NCBI GenBank assembly: GCA_900539145.1
Contig: UQAX01000035.1
Coordinates: 1-30,057 of the forward strand
DNA: 30,057 nt
Direction of reading: 5' to 3'
DNA from: an uncultured Blautia sp.
GTDB lineage: Bacteria > Bacillota > Clostridia > Lachnospirales > Lachnospiraceae
Of the stretch, positions 8,089-16,049 are shown piece by piece. A program made the position numbers and the translations under genes. The first letter of the stretch is position 1, and each line of letters starts with the position of its first letter. The notes beneath the pieces were generated by a model. The model had not been told where the DNA came from. It ran no database searches and was given only the letters and a program-made list of their open reading frames with translations.

Positions 8089-8304
8089 ATGAATAGCAGA
8101 GCTTTAGATTACACAGCATTAGTAATTGCCTTAATCGGTGCGGTGAACTGGGGATTAATCGGATTTTTCCGGTTCAATCTGGTAACCTTCTTATTCGGAG
8201 ATATGGTATGGGTAACCAGAATTATTTACGCACTGGTTGGAATTTGCGGATTATATCTTTTTACCCTATTCGGAAGAATTCAGGCCTTTGGAGAAAAGAT
8301 GTAA
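8089..8304 (+). CDS. DUF378 small membrane protein
   Basis: 71 residues with two membrane segments (about residues 10-28 and 40-60). ALIGAVNWGLIG is the signature of the DUF378 family, whose function is unknown. AAAGGAGG precedes the ATG by eight bases. It is one of only two plus-strand genes in the window, diverges from the HlyD-like gene, and ends at a strong terminator. Confidence 0.88.
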   Translation: MNSRALDYTALVIALIGAVNWGLIGFFRFNLVTFLFGDMVWVTRIIYALVGICGLYLFTLFGRIQAFGEKM

Positions 8305-8312
8305 CAGCACTG

Positions 8313-8356
8313 CAAAAAGCCACCACGCAAAATCAAGCTTGTGTGATGGCTTTTTG
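8313..8356. terminator. Bidirectional intrinsic terminator
   Basis: A CAAAAAGCCACCAC arm pairs with GTGTGATGGCTTTTTG, giving about 14 base pairs with flanking A and T tracts. Read on plus, it ends in TTTTT after the DUF378 gene. Read on minus, it also ends in TTTTT after the P-loop gene, so it serves both convergent genes. Confidence 0.85.
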
Positions 8357-8414
8357 TATCTTCATGTTTTTGTTTTTGAACTTTTGTAGAATTGTATAAT
8401 AGGAAAATCGCTTA

Positions 8415-8834
8415 TTACATAGAAACGAGAAGCATCTCTTTTGCACATTCCGGCAACTGAGCCGCATCTTTTGATACACTGAGTACAAAAGAAACATGAT
8501 ATTTCTCGCCCATTGTCTGCAGGCGTTTTAATACATCCGCAAGTTCTTCATCTGTTACTTTTGAGATTTTAAGAAAGCTGTCTAAGAAAATCTTTTCCAA
8601 ATCATTGTCCTGTGAAAGGATGCCGGAAAGAAATCCTATAAATTCACTGCTGTTTTGAATGTCAAATTCGGATAAATCAATCAGACGTACTTTGTTGTTT
8701 AATTCGTACATGTGTTTTTTGCTCTTATCAAGATAAACAAAGGTACCGTTCGCTTCTTTAATCTCCGTATTTACTTTGTCTAAAAGTATTTTTGTTTTTC
8801 CTTTTCCTTTTTCGCCTACAATTAACTGAACCAT
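8415..8834 (-). CDS. Small P-loop ATP-binding protein of unknown function
   Basis: 139 residues. A Walker A motif GEKGKGKT sits at residues 7-14, and a Walker B-like IFLDS near residue 84. The rest is a compact alpha/beta protein with no membrane segment or signal peptide. I recognise it only as a conserved clostridial small P-loop protein, sometimes labelled PilT-like; nothing in the context supports pilus function. It is monocistronic: its promoter is at 8900-8928, an SD (AGGAGG) precedes the ATG, and a shared terminator follows. Confidence 0.7.
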   Translation of the reverse strand: MVQLIVGEKGKGKTKILLDKVNTEIKEANGTFVYLDKSKKHMYELNNKVRLIDLSEFDIQNSSEFIGFLSGILSQDNDLEKIFLDSFLKISKVTDEELADVLKRLQTMGEKYHVSFVLSVSKDAAQLPECAKEMLLVSM

Positions 8835-8899
8835 CGCAATTTCCTCCTTAGCCGCACGTAATATGTATATTTACCAAAAACGTGGTTATCGTTAAAATA

Positions 8900-8928
8900 A
8901 TTATAGTGCATATTGTTCGAAAATTCAA
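8900..8928 (-). promoter_or_regulatory. Strong sigma-A-type promoter for the small P-loop gene
   Basis: On the minus strand: -35 TTGAAT (8923-8928), a 17-base spacer and a perfect -10 TATAAT (8900-8905). The start codon is about 65 bases downstream. An AT-only hairpin around 8929-8955 could weakly end the preceding operon. Confidence 0.7.
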
Positions 8929-8956
8929 TGGTAAAATAAAAAAATATAGTAATTTT

Positions 8957-9961
8957 TTATCTATTTGTCTGGCTCAGCATTTCAGACATTCTTTCCATCA
9001 AGGCGCTTTCTGTTTCCGCATGAAATACAATAGAAATATAAAATTCACCGTATTTATTCTGGGTTAATAAGGCCGCATAATTGTTGGATTTTGAAGTGAA
9101 GGTTTTACCGCCTAAGACAGTAACGTCTTTTGGTATTGTCACCTTTCCGGCAGTAAAAGGATTATCACTGTCTAACCAACGTTGTTTTACTTCACCTTTT
9201 TGGGTGGTGTAATTGATGGTATAGCCTGATAAAGACATGGCATTTAGCAAATCAGGATATTTTAAAAATTCGTTGAGCAATAAATAAATATCATAGACAG
9301 TGGTATACTGCTCATCCGAGGAATATCCTGTGGCATTTGCATAATGGGTATTTGTCATTCCCAGTTCTGTGGCTTTTTCATTCATCATGGAAACAAAGCT
9401 TTCCTGTGAACCGCCCGTAAGTCGGGCAAGAGCCTGACAGGCATCTTCGGCAGAAGAAACAAGAACGGCATTTAAAAGCTGTTTGACCGTAACATGATAC
9501 CCCTCCTGCAAACCGCAGCTTCTGACTTCTTTTCCGTATACACGGTCTTCTCCTTCAATGACTGCCTCGTCTTCTAAATTTAAATGCTCTGCCGCAAGCA
9601 AAGCAGTCATAAGCTGGGTTACTTTTCCGGGCTCTATTTTTTCATATAAGTGATTGGAAAATGGAATGGTTCCTTCTCCAAGAGAGAAAAATCCTGCCAT
9701 TTCTTCGGAAACACTTTGAATACCTTCCAGTTGTGTAAAATCTTCTCCTACACAGAGATTACGGGAAAGTCCGGGAGCAACCAGAGCATCTTCTCTGGCA
9801 GAAGTTCCAAAAGCCTGTATGCTTTTATTATAAGGATACTCTCCTTTGAAATTTCTGCTGTTATAAAAGAGAAAAACGCCTAAAATAATAAGAAGACATA
9901 AAATGATTGCAGCAATCATTAGAAGAAACGTTTTTTTTCTTTTTTTATTTATACATTTCAC
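8957..9961 (-). CDS. DD-carboxypeptidase (peptidase S11) homologue with degenerate active site
   Basis: 334 residues; an N-terminal membrane anchor (about residues 11-33) is followed by a recognisable S11 penicillin-binding-protein fold. All three catalytic motifs are altered. Where SxxK precedes LMTALL, the sequence is KVTQ (K113, Q116). SxN before DA is SAE (170-172). KTG is KTF (286-288), with one residue missing from the loop. Flanking family sequence (TELGMTNTHYANATGY, QLLNAVLVSSAEDA) is intact and the frame is open, so this is not a decayed gene. It is therefore probably inactive as a peptidase, and may bind peptidoglycan or a partner. It is the last gene of the cell-shape operon and overlaps mgsA by 17 bases. 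Confidence 0.8.
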   Translation of the reverse strand: MKCINKKRKKTFLLMIAAIILCLLIILGVFLFYNSRNFKGEYPYNKSIQAFGTSAREDALVAPGLSRNLCVGEDFTQLEGIQSVSEEMAGFFSLGEGTIPFSNHLYEKIEPGKVTQLMTALLAAEHLNLEDEAVIEGEDRVYGKEVRSCGLQEGYHVTVKQLLNAVLVSSAEDACQALARLTGGSQESFVSMMNEKATELGMTNTHYANATGYSSDEQYTTVYDIYLLLNEFLKYPDLLNAMSLSGYTINYTTQKGEVKQRWLDSDNPFTAGKVTIPKDVTVLGGKTFTSKSNNYAALLTQNKYGEFYISIVFHAETESALMERMSEMLSQTNR

Positions 9962-10340
9962 GCCAATCCAGCTCTCCTCTTCCTAAGGAACGAATCATCA
10001 TTTCCGCAGTTGCCAGATTTGTTGCCATAGGAATATTATGAGTATCGCACAACATAAAAATACGCTTTACATCCGGATCCTGCTTCTGGGGAGCTAAAGG
10101 CTCACGTAAGTAGATGATTAAATCCATTTCATTTTGTTCAATCATAGCCCCTAACTGTTGTTCTCCGCCTAAATGTCCTGCAAGAAATTTATGAACAGTC
10201 AGGTTAGAAGCTTCTTCAATCAGTCTTCCGGTAGTACCTGTGGCATACAATGTATTTTTAGACAGAATATTTCTGTATGCGATGCAAAAGTTCTGCATTA
10301 GTTTTTTCTTTGAGTTATGTGCAATCAATCCGATGTTCAT
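9945..10340 (-). CDS. mgsA: Methylglyoxal synthase homologue with substituted active site
   Basis: 131 residues covering the MgsA fold: IGLIAHNSKK, YATGTTGRLI, LGGEQQLGAMI, DPDVKR, IPMATNLATAEMM. Classical MgsA turns dihydroxyacetone phosphate into methylglyoxal. Against the E. coli enzyme, D71 corresponds to E60 (GGEQQ), D91 to E80, and H98 to Q87; H19 (H8) and D101 (D90) are kept. Activity may be low or changed. ATGA overlap with rodA and 17-base overlap with the next gene show tight coupling to the cell-shape operon. The symbol is by homology only. Confidence 0.78.
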   Translation of the reverse strand: MNIGLIAHNSKKKLMQNFCIAYRNILSKNTLYATGTTGRLIEEASNLTVHKFLAGHLGGEQQLGAMIEQNEMDLIIYLREPLAPQKQDPDVKRIFMLCDTHNIPMATNLATAEMMIRSLGRGELDWREMYK

Positions 10341-11467
10341 GATTTTTCAACCTCCCTATAAGTTCTATATTTTTGTAATCCCACATTTAACACAAGTCCC
10401 ATTCCAATGTAAAGGCTGACAATAGAGGTCAGTCCATAGCTGACAAAGGGAAGGGGTGTTCCGGTGTTTGGCAGAATTTTTGTTACTACGGCGATATTGA
10501 TGAACGTCTGTATTCCCACTAAAGATGCAATACCGCAGCAGATGAGCTTGCCCGAAGCATCCTTTGCCCGAAGACTGACACGGATACATTCCAAAATCAC
10601 TAAAAACAGCATAAGTAAAATGGCAGTACAGCCAATAAATCCCAGCTCCTCTCCTGCCACAGAGAAAATAAAGTCTGTCTGATTTTCAGAAACAAAATTT
10701 CCCTTGTTGGCAGATGCTACTTCATTGTTGTTAAGTCCTTTTCCTGTAAGTTGTCCGGAGCCAATGGCTGTTACAGAGTTTTCCTGCTGTAAAACATCAT
10801 CAGAATACGCATCATCTTCTGAGTTTAAGAAAGCCATAATTCGGTCACGCTGATAGTCTTTAATCAATTTTTGGTCAGGCTGGACAACAATAAATAAAAA
10901 AACGATTGCCATAGGAACTGCTATTAAAAGAATACTGCCGATAATTTTATAGCTTAATCCTGCAACATAAATCATGATACAAAAAAGTATAGCAACCGTA
11001 ATGGTATTTTTCAAGTCCGGCTGTGATAAAATTAAAGACAATGGAATGGCAATTAAGACAACTGCTTTGACCAGAGTTCGCAAAGTGTTCAAGTCTTCTT
11101 CATGGTCCATAAAAAATTTGGCAAAGAATAAGATTAAAATAATCTTAGCTAATTCCGTAGGCTGAAACTGAAACCCTCCGATACTTAACCAACGTTGAGC
11201 TCCGTTTGCATCAGTACCCATTACTTTTACTAAAAGAAGTAAAAGTATGTTGCCTCCATACATAATCCAACTGAAATTTAAAATCCAGCTAAAATCTATG
11301 AGGGATACAATTACCATAACGATAAGCCCTAAAACCATTCCTAAAAACTGTTTCTTCTGCAAACTGGGGTCTGCGCTTCCTACCAGCAGCACCCCCATTG
11401 AGGTCAATGCCATAAGAACAATTATCAATCTGAAGTTGTAATCTTGTAATTTATATTGTCTAATCAT
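10337..11467 (-). CDS. rodA: RodA/FtsW-family peptidoglycan glycosyltransferase (RodA)
   Basis: SEDS-family polytopic membrane protein that polymerises lipid II during cell elongation with its partner PBP2. About ten hydrophobic segments are visible. Signatures: GANGAQRWLSIGGFQFQPTE after the third or fourth segment, and the C-terminal PNTGTPLPFVSYGLTS. Length (376) is normal. Position in an operon with mreBCD and mrdA points to RodA rather than FtsW or SpoVE. A 42-base gap separates it from minE, and only a weak AGGTG precedes the ATG. Confidence 0.92.
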   Translation of the reverse strand: MIRQYKLQDYNFRLIIVLMALTSMGVLLVGSADPSLQKKQFLGMVLGLIVMVIVSLIDFSWILNFSWIMYGGNILLLLLVKVMGTDANGAQRWLSIGGFQFQPTELAKIILILFFAKFFMDHEEDLNTLRTLVKAVVLIAIPLSLILSQPDLKNTITVAILFCIMIYVAGLSYKIIGSILLIAVPMAIVFLFIVVQPDQKLIKDYQRDRIMAFLNSEDDAYSDDVLQQENSVTAIGSGQLTGKGLNNNEVASANKGNFVSENQTDFIFSVAGEELGFIGCTAILLMLFLVILECIRVSLRAKDASGKLICCGIASLVGIQTFINIAVVTKILPNTGTPLPFVSYGLTSIVSLYIGMGLVLNVGLQKYRTYREVEKS

Positions 11468-11509
11468 GAAAACACCTATTTTTCTTCTGGTCTTTAAAGT
11501 TTCCTTTCA

Positions 11510-11773
11510 TCATCTCTGAAATAACATGCCCGGAGATGAATTTTTAATATCTGTCTGTAACGGAATATATGCTGTTACCGTTGCCGTATCTTTTCGATAA
11601 CGGATTTCAACCTTTTGCTCGTGTACAGCAAAATATTTGTTTACAGCACGGATTAAATCATTTTGCAGCATGGTCATCATTTGTGGAGAACATTCCAGCC
11701 GCTCAGAAGTAAGGAGCAGCTTCAAGCGGTCTTTTGCAACAAAACCGGATGGTCTGCATGGAAATCGAAACAT
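11510..11773 (-). CDS. minE: MinE cell-division topological specificity factor
   Basis: 87 residues. MinE displaces the division inhibitor from MinD and drives Min oscillation. Visible features are AKDRLKLLLTSER in the anti-MinCD/MinD-contact region and the C-terminal topological domain (LIRAVNKYFAVHEQKVEIRY). The N-terminus MFRF is a plausible membrane-targeting segment. AAGGAGG is seven bases before the ATG, and minD ends 17 bases upstream. Confidence 0.9.
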   Translation of the reverse strand: MFRFPCRPSGFVAKDRLKLLLTSERLECSPQMMTMLQNDLIRAVNKYFAVHEQKVEIRYRKDTATVTAYIPLQTDIKNSSPGMLFQR

Positions 11774-11790
11774 TCCTAATCCTCCTTCTT

Positions 11791-12579
11791 CTATTTTTTG
11801 AAAATACCGGAAATTCGTTTAAAAACACCTTTTTTTGTACGGAAATCCATGAGAGGAACATCTTCTCCGGATATTCTCCGACAGATATTTTCAAATGCTT
11901 TTCCCGACAGGGAGTCCTTACCGCATAGAGGTTCTCCCTGATTGGTTGCAATGACTACTGCTTCGTCATCGGGAATAGCGCCCAATAAATCTACGGCAAG
12001 AATTTCGGAAACGTCTTCCACAGACATCATCTCGCCACGTTTAATCATATCCATGCGAAGACGGTTGATTACTAATTGAATTTGAGGCATTTCATTTGCC
12101 TGTAAAAGTCCGATAATCCTATCTGCGTCACGAATGGCTGAAACCTCCGGAGTGGTTACTACAATGGCTCTGCCTGCTCCTGCAATGGCATTTTTGAAGC
12201 CTTGTTCAATTCCCGCAGGACAGTCCAAAAGAATATAGTCAAATTCTTCAGAAAGTGCCTCGGTCAGCTTCACCATTTGCTCCGGTGTAATCGCAGTTTT
12301 ATCTTTTGTCTGAGCGGAAGGCAGTAAAAACAGATTGTCACACTGCTTGTCCCGAATAAGCGCCTGCTTCATTCGGCAGCTTCCTTCAATCACATCAATG
12401 AGATTGTAGACAATGCGGTTTTCCAGTCCCAGCACAACATCCAGATTTCGAAGTCCGATATCGGTGTCTACCACAACTACCTTTTTATTCAGCTTTGCCA
12501 GACCTAAACCGATGTTCGCCGTCACTGTGGTTTTACCCACGCCGCCTTTCCCAGACGTAATTACAATAATTTCACTCAT
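11791..12579 (-). CDS. minD: MinD septum-site-determining ATPase
   Basis: 262-residue ParA-family ATPase. The deviant Walker A GKGGVGKTT is at residues 10-18, the Walker A' region is VVDTDIGLRNLD, and Walker B is ILLDCPAGI. The C-terminus VFKRISGIFKK is the typical amphipathic membrane-targeting helix. AGGAGG stands seven bases before the ATG. minC, normally just upstream of minD in this operon type, is absent: only 57 bases separate minD from mrdA. Confidence 0.95.
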   Translation of the reverse strand: MSEIIVITSGKGGVGKTTVTANIGLGLAKLNKKVVVVDTDIGLRNLDVVLGLENRIVYNLIDVIEGSCRMKQALIRDKQCDNLFLLPSAQTKDKTAITPEQMVKLTEALSEEFDYILLDCPAGIEQGFKNAIAGAGRAIVVTTPEVSAIRDADRIIGLLQANEMPQIQLVINRLRMDMIKRGEMMSVEDVSEILAVDLLGAIPDDEAVVIATNQGEPLCGKDSLSGKAFENICRRISGEDVPLMDFRTKKGVFKRISGIFKK

Positions 12580-12636
12580 ACAAAATCCTCCTGATACCCT
12601 CTTTTTCTTTTTCGTATGTGCCTTACAGAGTTCTGC

Positions 12637-15531
12637 TTAGTCATTGTGCGTTGTTGTTGTGTCACTGGCTGTTGCAGCGCCTGTGACAATGTCAGACTCA
12701 TCTGCAAAATTGTACTTATAATTGAGAATATCTTTTGCTACACTTGCCGCATTACTGGAAGAATATCCGTTACCAATGCGGACTGCCACGCCTACCTCCG
12801 GATTGTCATAAGGAGCAAATCCAATAAAGAGACCGTGGGACGGTCGGCTCATATCCTCCTGAGCTGTACCTGTTTTTCCTGCAACAGAAAGCTTCATAGA
12901 ACTCAAAATAGGACTGTTTTTTGCAACACCGCGCATACCTTTGTGTACGGCATCCCAAGTGCTGCTTGCTACATCCATTTCTCCTTTTACTGCCGGCTGG
13001 TAGTCTTCTACCAAATTACCGTCAGCATCTGTTGCTTTATCAAAAAGGGTAAGCTCATAGCTGGTTCCCCGACTGGCAATAGTTGTTACATATCTGGCTA
13101 ACTGGGAAGTGGTCATAACGCTCTTCGCCTGTCCAAAGGAAGTACGGATGGCATCTTCTTCTGAAATCTGAGGAGATACCTCTGTAATTTCCAAGCCGGA
13201 TTTTTCATTTAATAAAAACATATTTGCATATTTTTGAAGCTTATCAATACCAAGAGAGTCAGAGAAACTGCCGTTTGCATCTGTTCCCAAATCATAAGCT
13301 ACCTGTCCCATAAATACGTTACAGGAATTTGTAATACCGGATACTACATTCATATATCCGTGTCCGGAGCGGTTCCAACAATACGGACCGTTTGGAATTT
13401 TATCAAAACGACCGCCGCAGACAACGCCATAGTTGCTGTCTACAATGCCTTCCTCCATACCGGCTACGGCAGTTACGATTTTAAAGGTAGAACCGGGAGC
13501 AGTAAGCTGCTGGGTTGCCTTATTATAAAATGGTCTTGATAAGTCCTGAGACAGCTTTGCAAAGTATTCGGTGTCCATGTTATTGGCAAGACGATTATTG
13601 TCGTATCCCGGATAAGTGACACAGGCAAGTGTTTCACCGGTTTTAACGTCGGTGATTACCACAGAGCCGGAACAGGGATCTAAGGCAAGCTGCGCAGGTG
13701 TAATCTCTAAATTACTGATTTTTTCTATCATAAAATTATACGCTGTCATAGAACCGGACTGCAAGGCGCTATAAGTTGCTTCATCTGCTTCCAGAATTCC
13801 CTGATCATATAAAAGCATACAAAGCTGTGCGCCGGAAATCAAATCCGAATGAAGCATGTATTTATAAATGATTTTGGAAAATCCTGTATCATCAGCAAGA
13901 GAATTGGTGAGATAATCGGCAAGAGCCGTATATACCTGAGAAGAATCCAGATAATCACCTTCTGCTGAAAACTGTGAAATATCAATCCAGTCTTTTCCGG
14001 CAGCGTAAGTCAAAAATTCTTTTAAACTGATGCTCTCGTCCTTTGACCATGCAATATAAGTAGGATCAGCGGCATCAATAGCGTCCATGGATAAAATTTC
14101 TTTTTTTCTTGTCAGGAATTCATTTACAATATAGCTTTGATATTCCTGCATTTCCTTTGAGAGGTCTTTATATGCCACAGGTGTTTCTTTTGTCAGCTCC
14201 TCTTTAATTTGCTGAAAGACCTTTTCCTGTTGCTGTTGGAAAACACTGTATACTGCTTTTTCCAGTTCCGTGGCATCTTCTTCTTTAAAGTGACTGATAT
14301 CCAGCACACTATTTTCAATTAACGCATTATAGACATCGTAGATTGGCGTTTTAATAGCTGCTGTATCCATGCCCTCTTCTACTTTAAATTCTTTTGCATT
14401 AATAATATTAGCAACCAAAATACCGGCAATTTTTTGCTCTAAAACATTATAGCTGATACGCTGTAAATCTTTATCCAATGTCAAATAAATGTTGTTTCCG
14501 GATTTTGGATTTTTTCTGGAATTTTTAACGGTGTCCAAAGCCTTTCCCATGGTATCTACAAGAACTTTATCGGAACCGTCTGTTCCCCGTAACTGGGTTT
14601 CCATTATCTTTTCCACACCGGATTTACCGATTACTGCATCAGCAGAATATTTATGTCCCTGTTCTTTTAACTCCTTCAGCTCGTCAGCATCTGCTTTTCC
14701 CGTATAGCCGATAATCGGAGCAAAGGCTTCTGCTTCGTCATATACACGAATGGAGTCTTCCTCAATATCCAAGCCCTGCAAATCATCTTTGCGCTCCATA
14801 ATTTCCGCTACGGTTTCTTCACTGACGTTTGTTGCCAGCGTTACCGGAACATATTTTTTAAAGCTGTTGGTAGAAAGAATATAACGGATTTTCAGAATAT
14901 CCAGAGTTTCTTCTTTTGTAAAGGTTTCCGGCAATCCGTATTTTTCCAGTTCTTCTTTGGTATAGGGCTTTTCTTCGTTAACCAGTCCGAAACGCTTTTC
15001 ATTGGACATATCGGCTATCATTTTATCAGGAGATGCGTTAAGCTCCTCTTTTTTCAGCTTTTCAATATTAGCCTGTCCATAAACATCTGCTTTAAAACGA
15101 TTAAGGTTAAAACCGGTGGTATCAAAGGCATAATTGCCTTCTTCATCCAGTACGATATGAAAATCCACACTTAAAGCTTCATTGTGTTTCTTTAAGATAT
15201 TCAGTATCTCATAAGCAATGTGATTTAAAGTGAGATTTCTCTCTCTGGTGGTTTCGTAAGTTCCGTTGTCCTCCAGAATAACGGAGTAGGAAAGCTGATT
15301 ATAGGCAAGAGGCTTGCCGTTTCTGTCAAAGATAATTCCTCTGGTTCCCTTTAGTGTTCGTTCTTTTGTGATGCTTAAATTAAAATTTTCCGCATACTCT
15401 TTTCCGTGGATAATCTGTAAGGAGAAAAGCCTTTGCAAAAGTACGCCGAATAAAATACAAAATACTAAAATAAGTACAGTGGTTCTTTTCAAACCGATTT
15501 TTTTCAATAGTTTTTTTATTTTCTTAGCCAA
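12637..15531 (-). CDS. mrdA: Elongation-specific transpeptidase PBP2 (class B), unusually long
   Basis: 964-residue class B penicillin-binding protein, the RodA partner that cross-links elongating wall. It has a lysine-rich start and one membrane anchor (about residues 16-36), then the pedestal domain (GTRGIIFDRNGKPLAYN near 59). The transpeptidase domain has STFK (S681, K684), SCN (736-738) and KTG (886-888), all intact. E. coli PBP2 has about 630 residues; most of the excess is a mainly helical, Glu/Gln/Lys-rich region at about residues 370-620. The start is TTG at 15531, inside the end of mreD (16-base overlap). The C-terminus is Thr/Asp-rich. Confidence 0.92.
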   Translation of the reverse strand: MAKKIKKLLKKIGLKRTTVLILVFCILFGVLLQRLFSLQIIHGKEYAENFNLSITKERTLKGTRGIIFDRNGKPLAYNQLSYSVILEDNGTYETTRERNLTLNHIAYEILNILKKHNEALSVDFHIVLDEEGNYAFDTTGFNLNRFKADVYGQANIEKLKKEELNASPDKMIADMSNEKRFGLVNEEKPYTKEELEKYGLPETFTKEETLDILKIRYILSTNSFKKYVPVTLATNVSEETVAEIMERKDDLQGLDIEEDSIRVYDEAEAFAPIIGYTGKADADELKELKEQGHKYSADAVIGKSGVEKIMETQLRGTDGSDKVLVDTMGKALDTVKNSRKNPKSGNNIYLTLDKDLQRISYNVLEQKIAGILVANIINAKEFKVEEGMDTAAIKTPIYDVYNALIENSVLDISHFKEEDATELEKAVYSVFQQQQEKVFQQIKEELTKETPVAYKDLSKEMQEYQSYIVNEFLTRKKEILSMDAIDAADPTYIAWSKDESISLKEFLTYAAGKDWIDISQFSAEGDYLDSSQVYTALADYLTNSLADDTGFSKIIYKYMLHSDLISGAQLCMLLYDQGILEADEATYSALQSGSMTAYNFMIEKISNLEITPAQLALDPCSGSVVITDVKTGETLACVTYPGYDNNRLANNMDTEYFAKLSQDLSRPFYNKATQQLTAPGSTFKIVTAVAGMEEGIVDSNYGVVCGGRFDKIPNGPYCWNRSGHGYMNVVSGITNSCNVFMGQVAYDLGTDANGSFSDSLGIDKLQKYANMFLLNEKSGLEITEVSPQISEEDAIRTSFGQAKSVMTTSQLARYVTTIASRGTSYELTLFDKATDADGNLVEDYQPAVKGEMDVASSTWDAVHKGMRGVAKNSPILSSMKLSVAGKTGTAQEDMSRPSHGLFIGFAPYDNPEVGVAVRIGNGYSSSNAASVAKDILNYKYNFADESDIVTGAATASDTTTTHND

Positions 15532-16049
15532 ATGGAATCTCTCTCTTTCATTTCCAGTTCTGTCATTTTCTTGTTCAATTTAAATAAAAGTTTATAAAAA
15601 ATAACGGTTATCAATAGGGTATACAGCATTTCGGGAATGACAATTCTTCCGAAATAATAGAAGAATTCCAAACGCCCCCGCATTAAAAACTGCATGCCGT
15701 AGACCATTATGCCGTACAGCAAATCTCCCACAGCCACTAATAACATGGGAACACGGATTTCTTCCTCGTAAAAAATTTTACAGCAGCATCCGGCAGCATA
15801 ACCGATGCACAGATAGATGAAAGCATAAAACCCTAAAAGATTTCCGTAAAAAACATCCTGTAAAATTCCGCAGAAAAAGCCAATCCAAAGTCCGGATAAT
15901 TTTCCCTGCATAAATCCAAAAGCAACGGTAATAATCAGCAGAAGATTGGGAGTAATAGAGCCAATGGACAATGCCTGAAAGACAGTTCCCTGCAAAATAA
16001 AGCATAACAAGATAATGACAGCTTCCACTATTCTTCGCTTGACTCTCAT
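15516..16049 (-). CDS. mreD: Rod-shape protein MreD
   Basis: 177-residue hydrophobic protein with five or six membrane segments and MreD-type landmarks (SIGSITPNLLLIITVAFGFM near the N-terminus, GLWIGFFCGILQDVFYG). MreD is a membrane component of the elongasome that works with MreC. The ATGA overlap with mreC and the 16-base overlap with mrdA indicate translational coupling. Identification rests on hydropathy, a few motifs and operon position. Confidence 0.88.
   Translation of the reverse strand: MRVKRRIVEAVIILLCFILQGTVFQALSIGSITPNLLLIITVAFGFMQGKLSGLWIGFFCGILQDVFYGNLLGFYAFIYLCIGYAAGCCCKIFYEEEIRVPMLLVAVGDLLYGIMVYGMQFLMRGRLEFFYYFGRIVIPEMLYTLLITVIFYKLLFKLNKKMTELEMKERDSIWLRK

Noticed and set aside
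8415..8834. PilT twitching-motility ATPase
   Set aside because: Only 139 residues, lacks PilT Asp/His boxes and any pilus neighbours.
8957..9961. The carboxypeptidase-like gene as a pseudogene
   Set aside because: The ORF is full length and uninterrupted with well-conserved flanking motifs; the catalytic losses look like neofunctionalisation rather than decay.
12616..13101. 161-codon plus-strand ORF opposite the mrdA 3' end
   Set aside because: Antisense to the conserved transpeptidase domain; cysteine-rich, low-likelihood composition; no ribosome site. A shadow frame.
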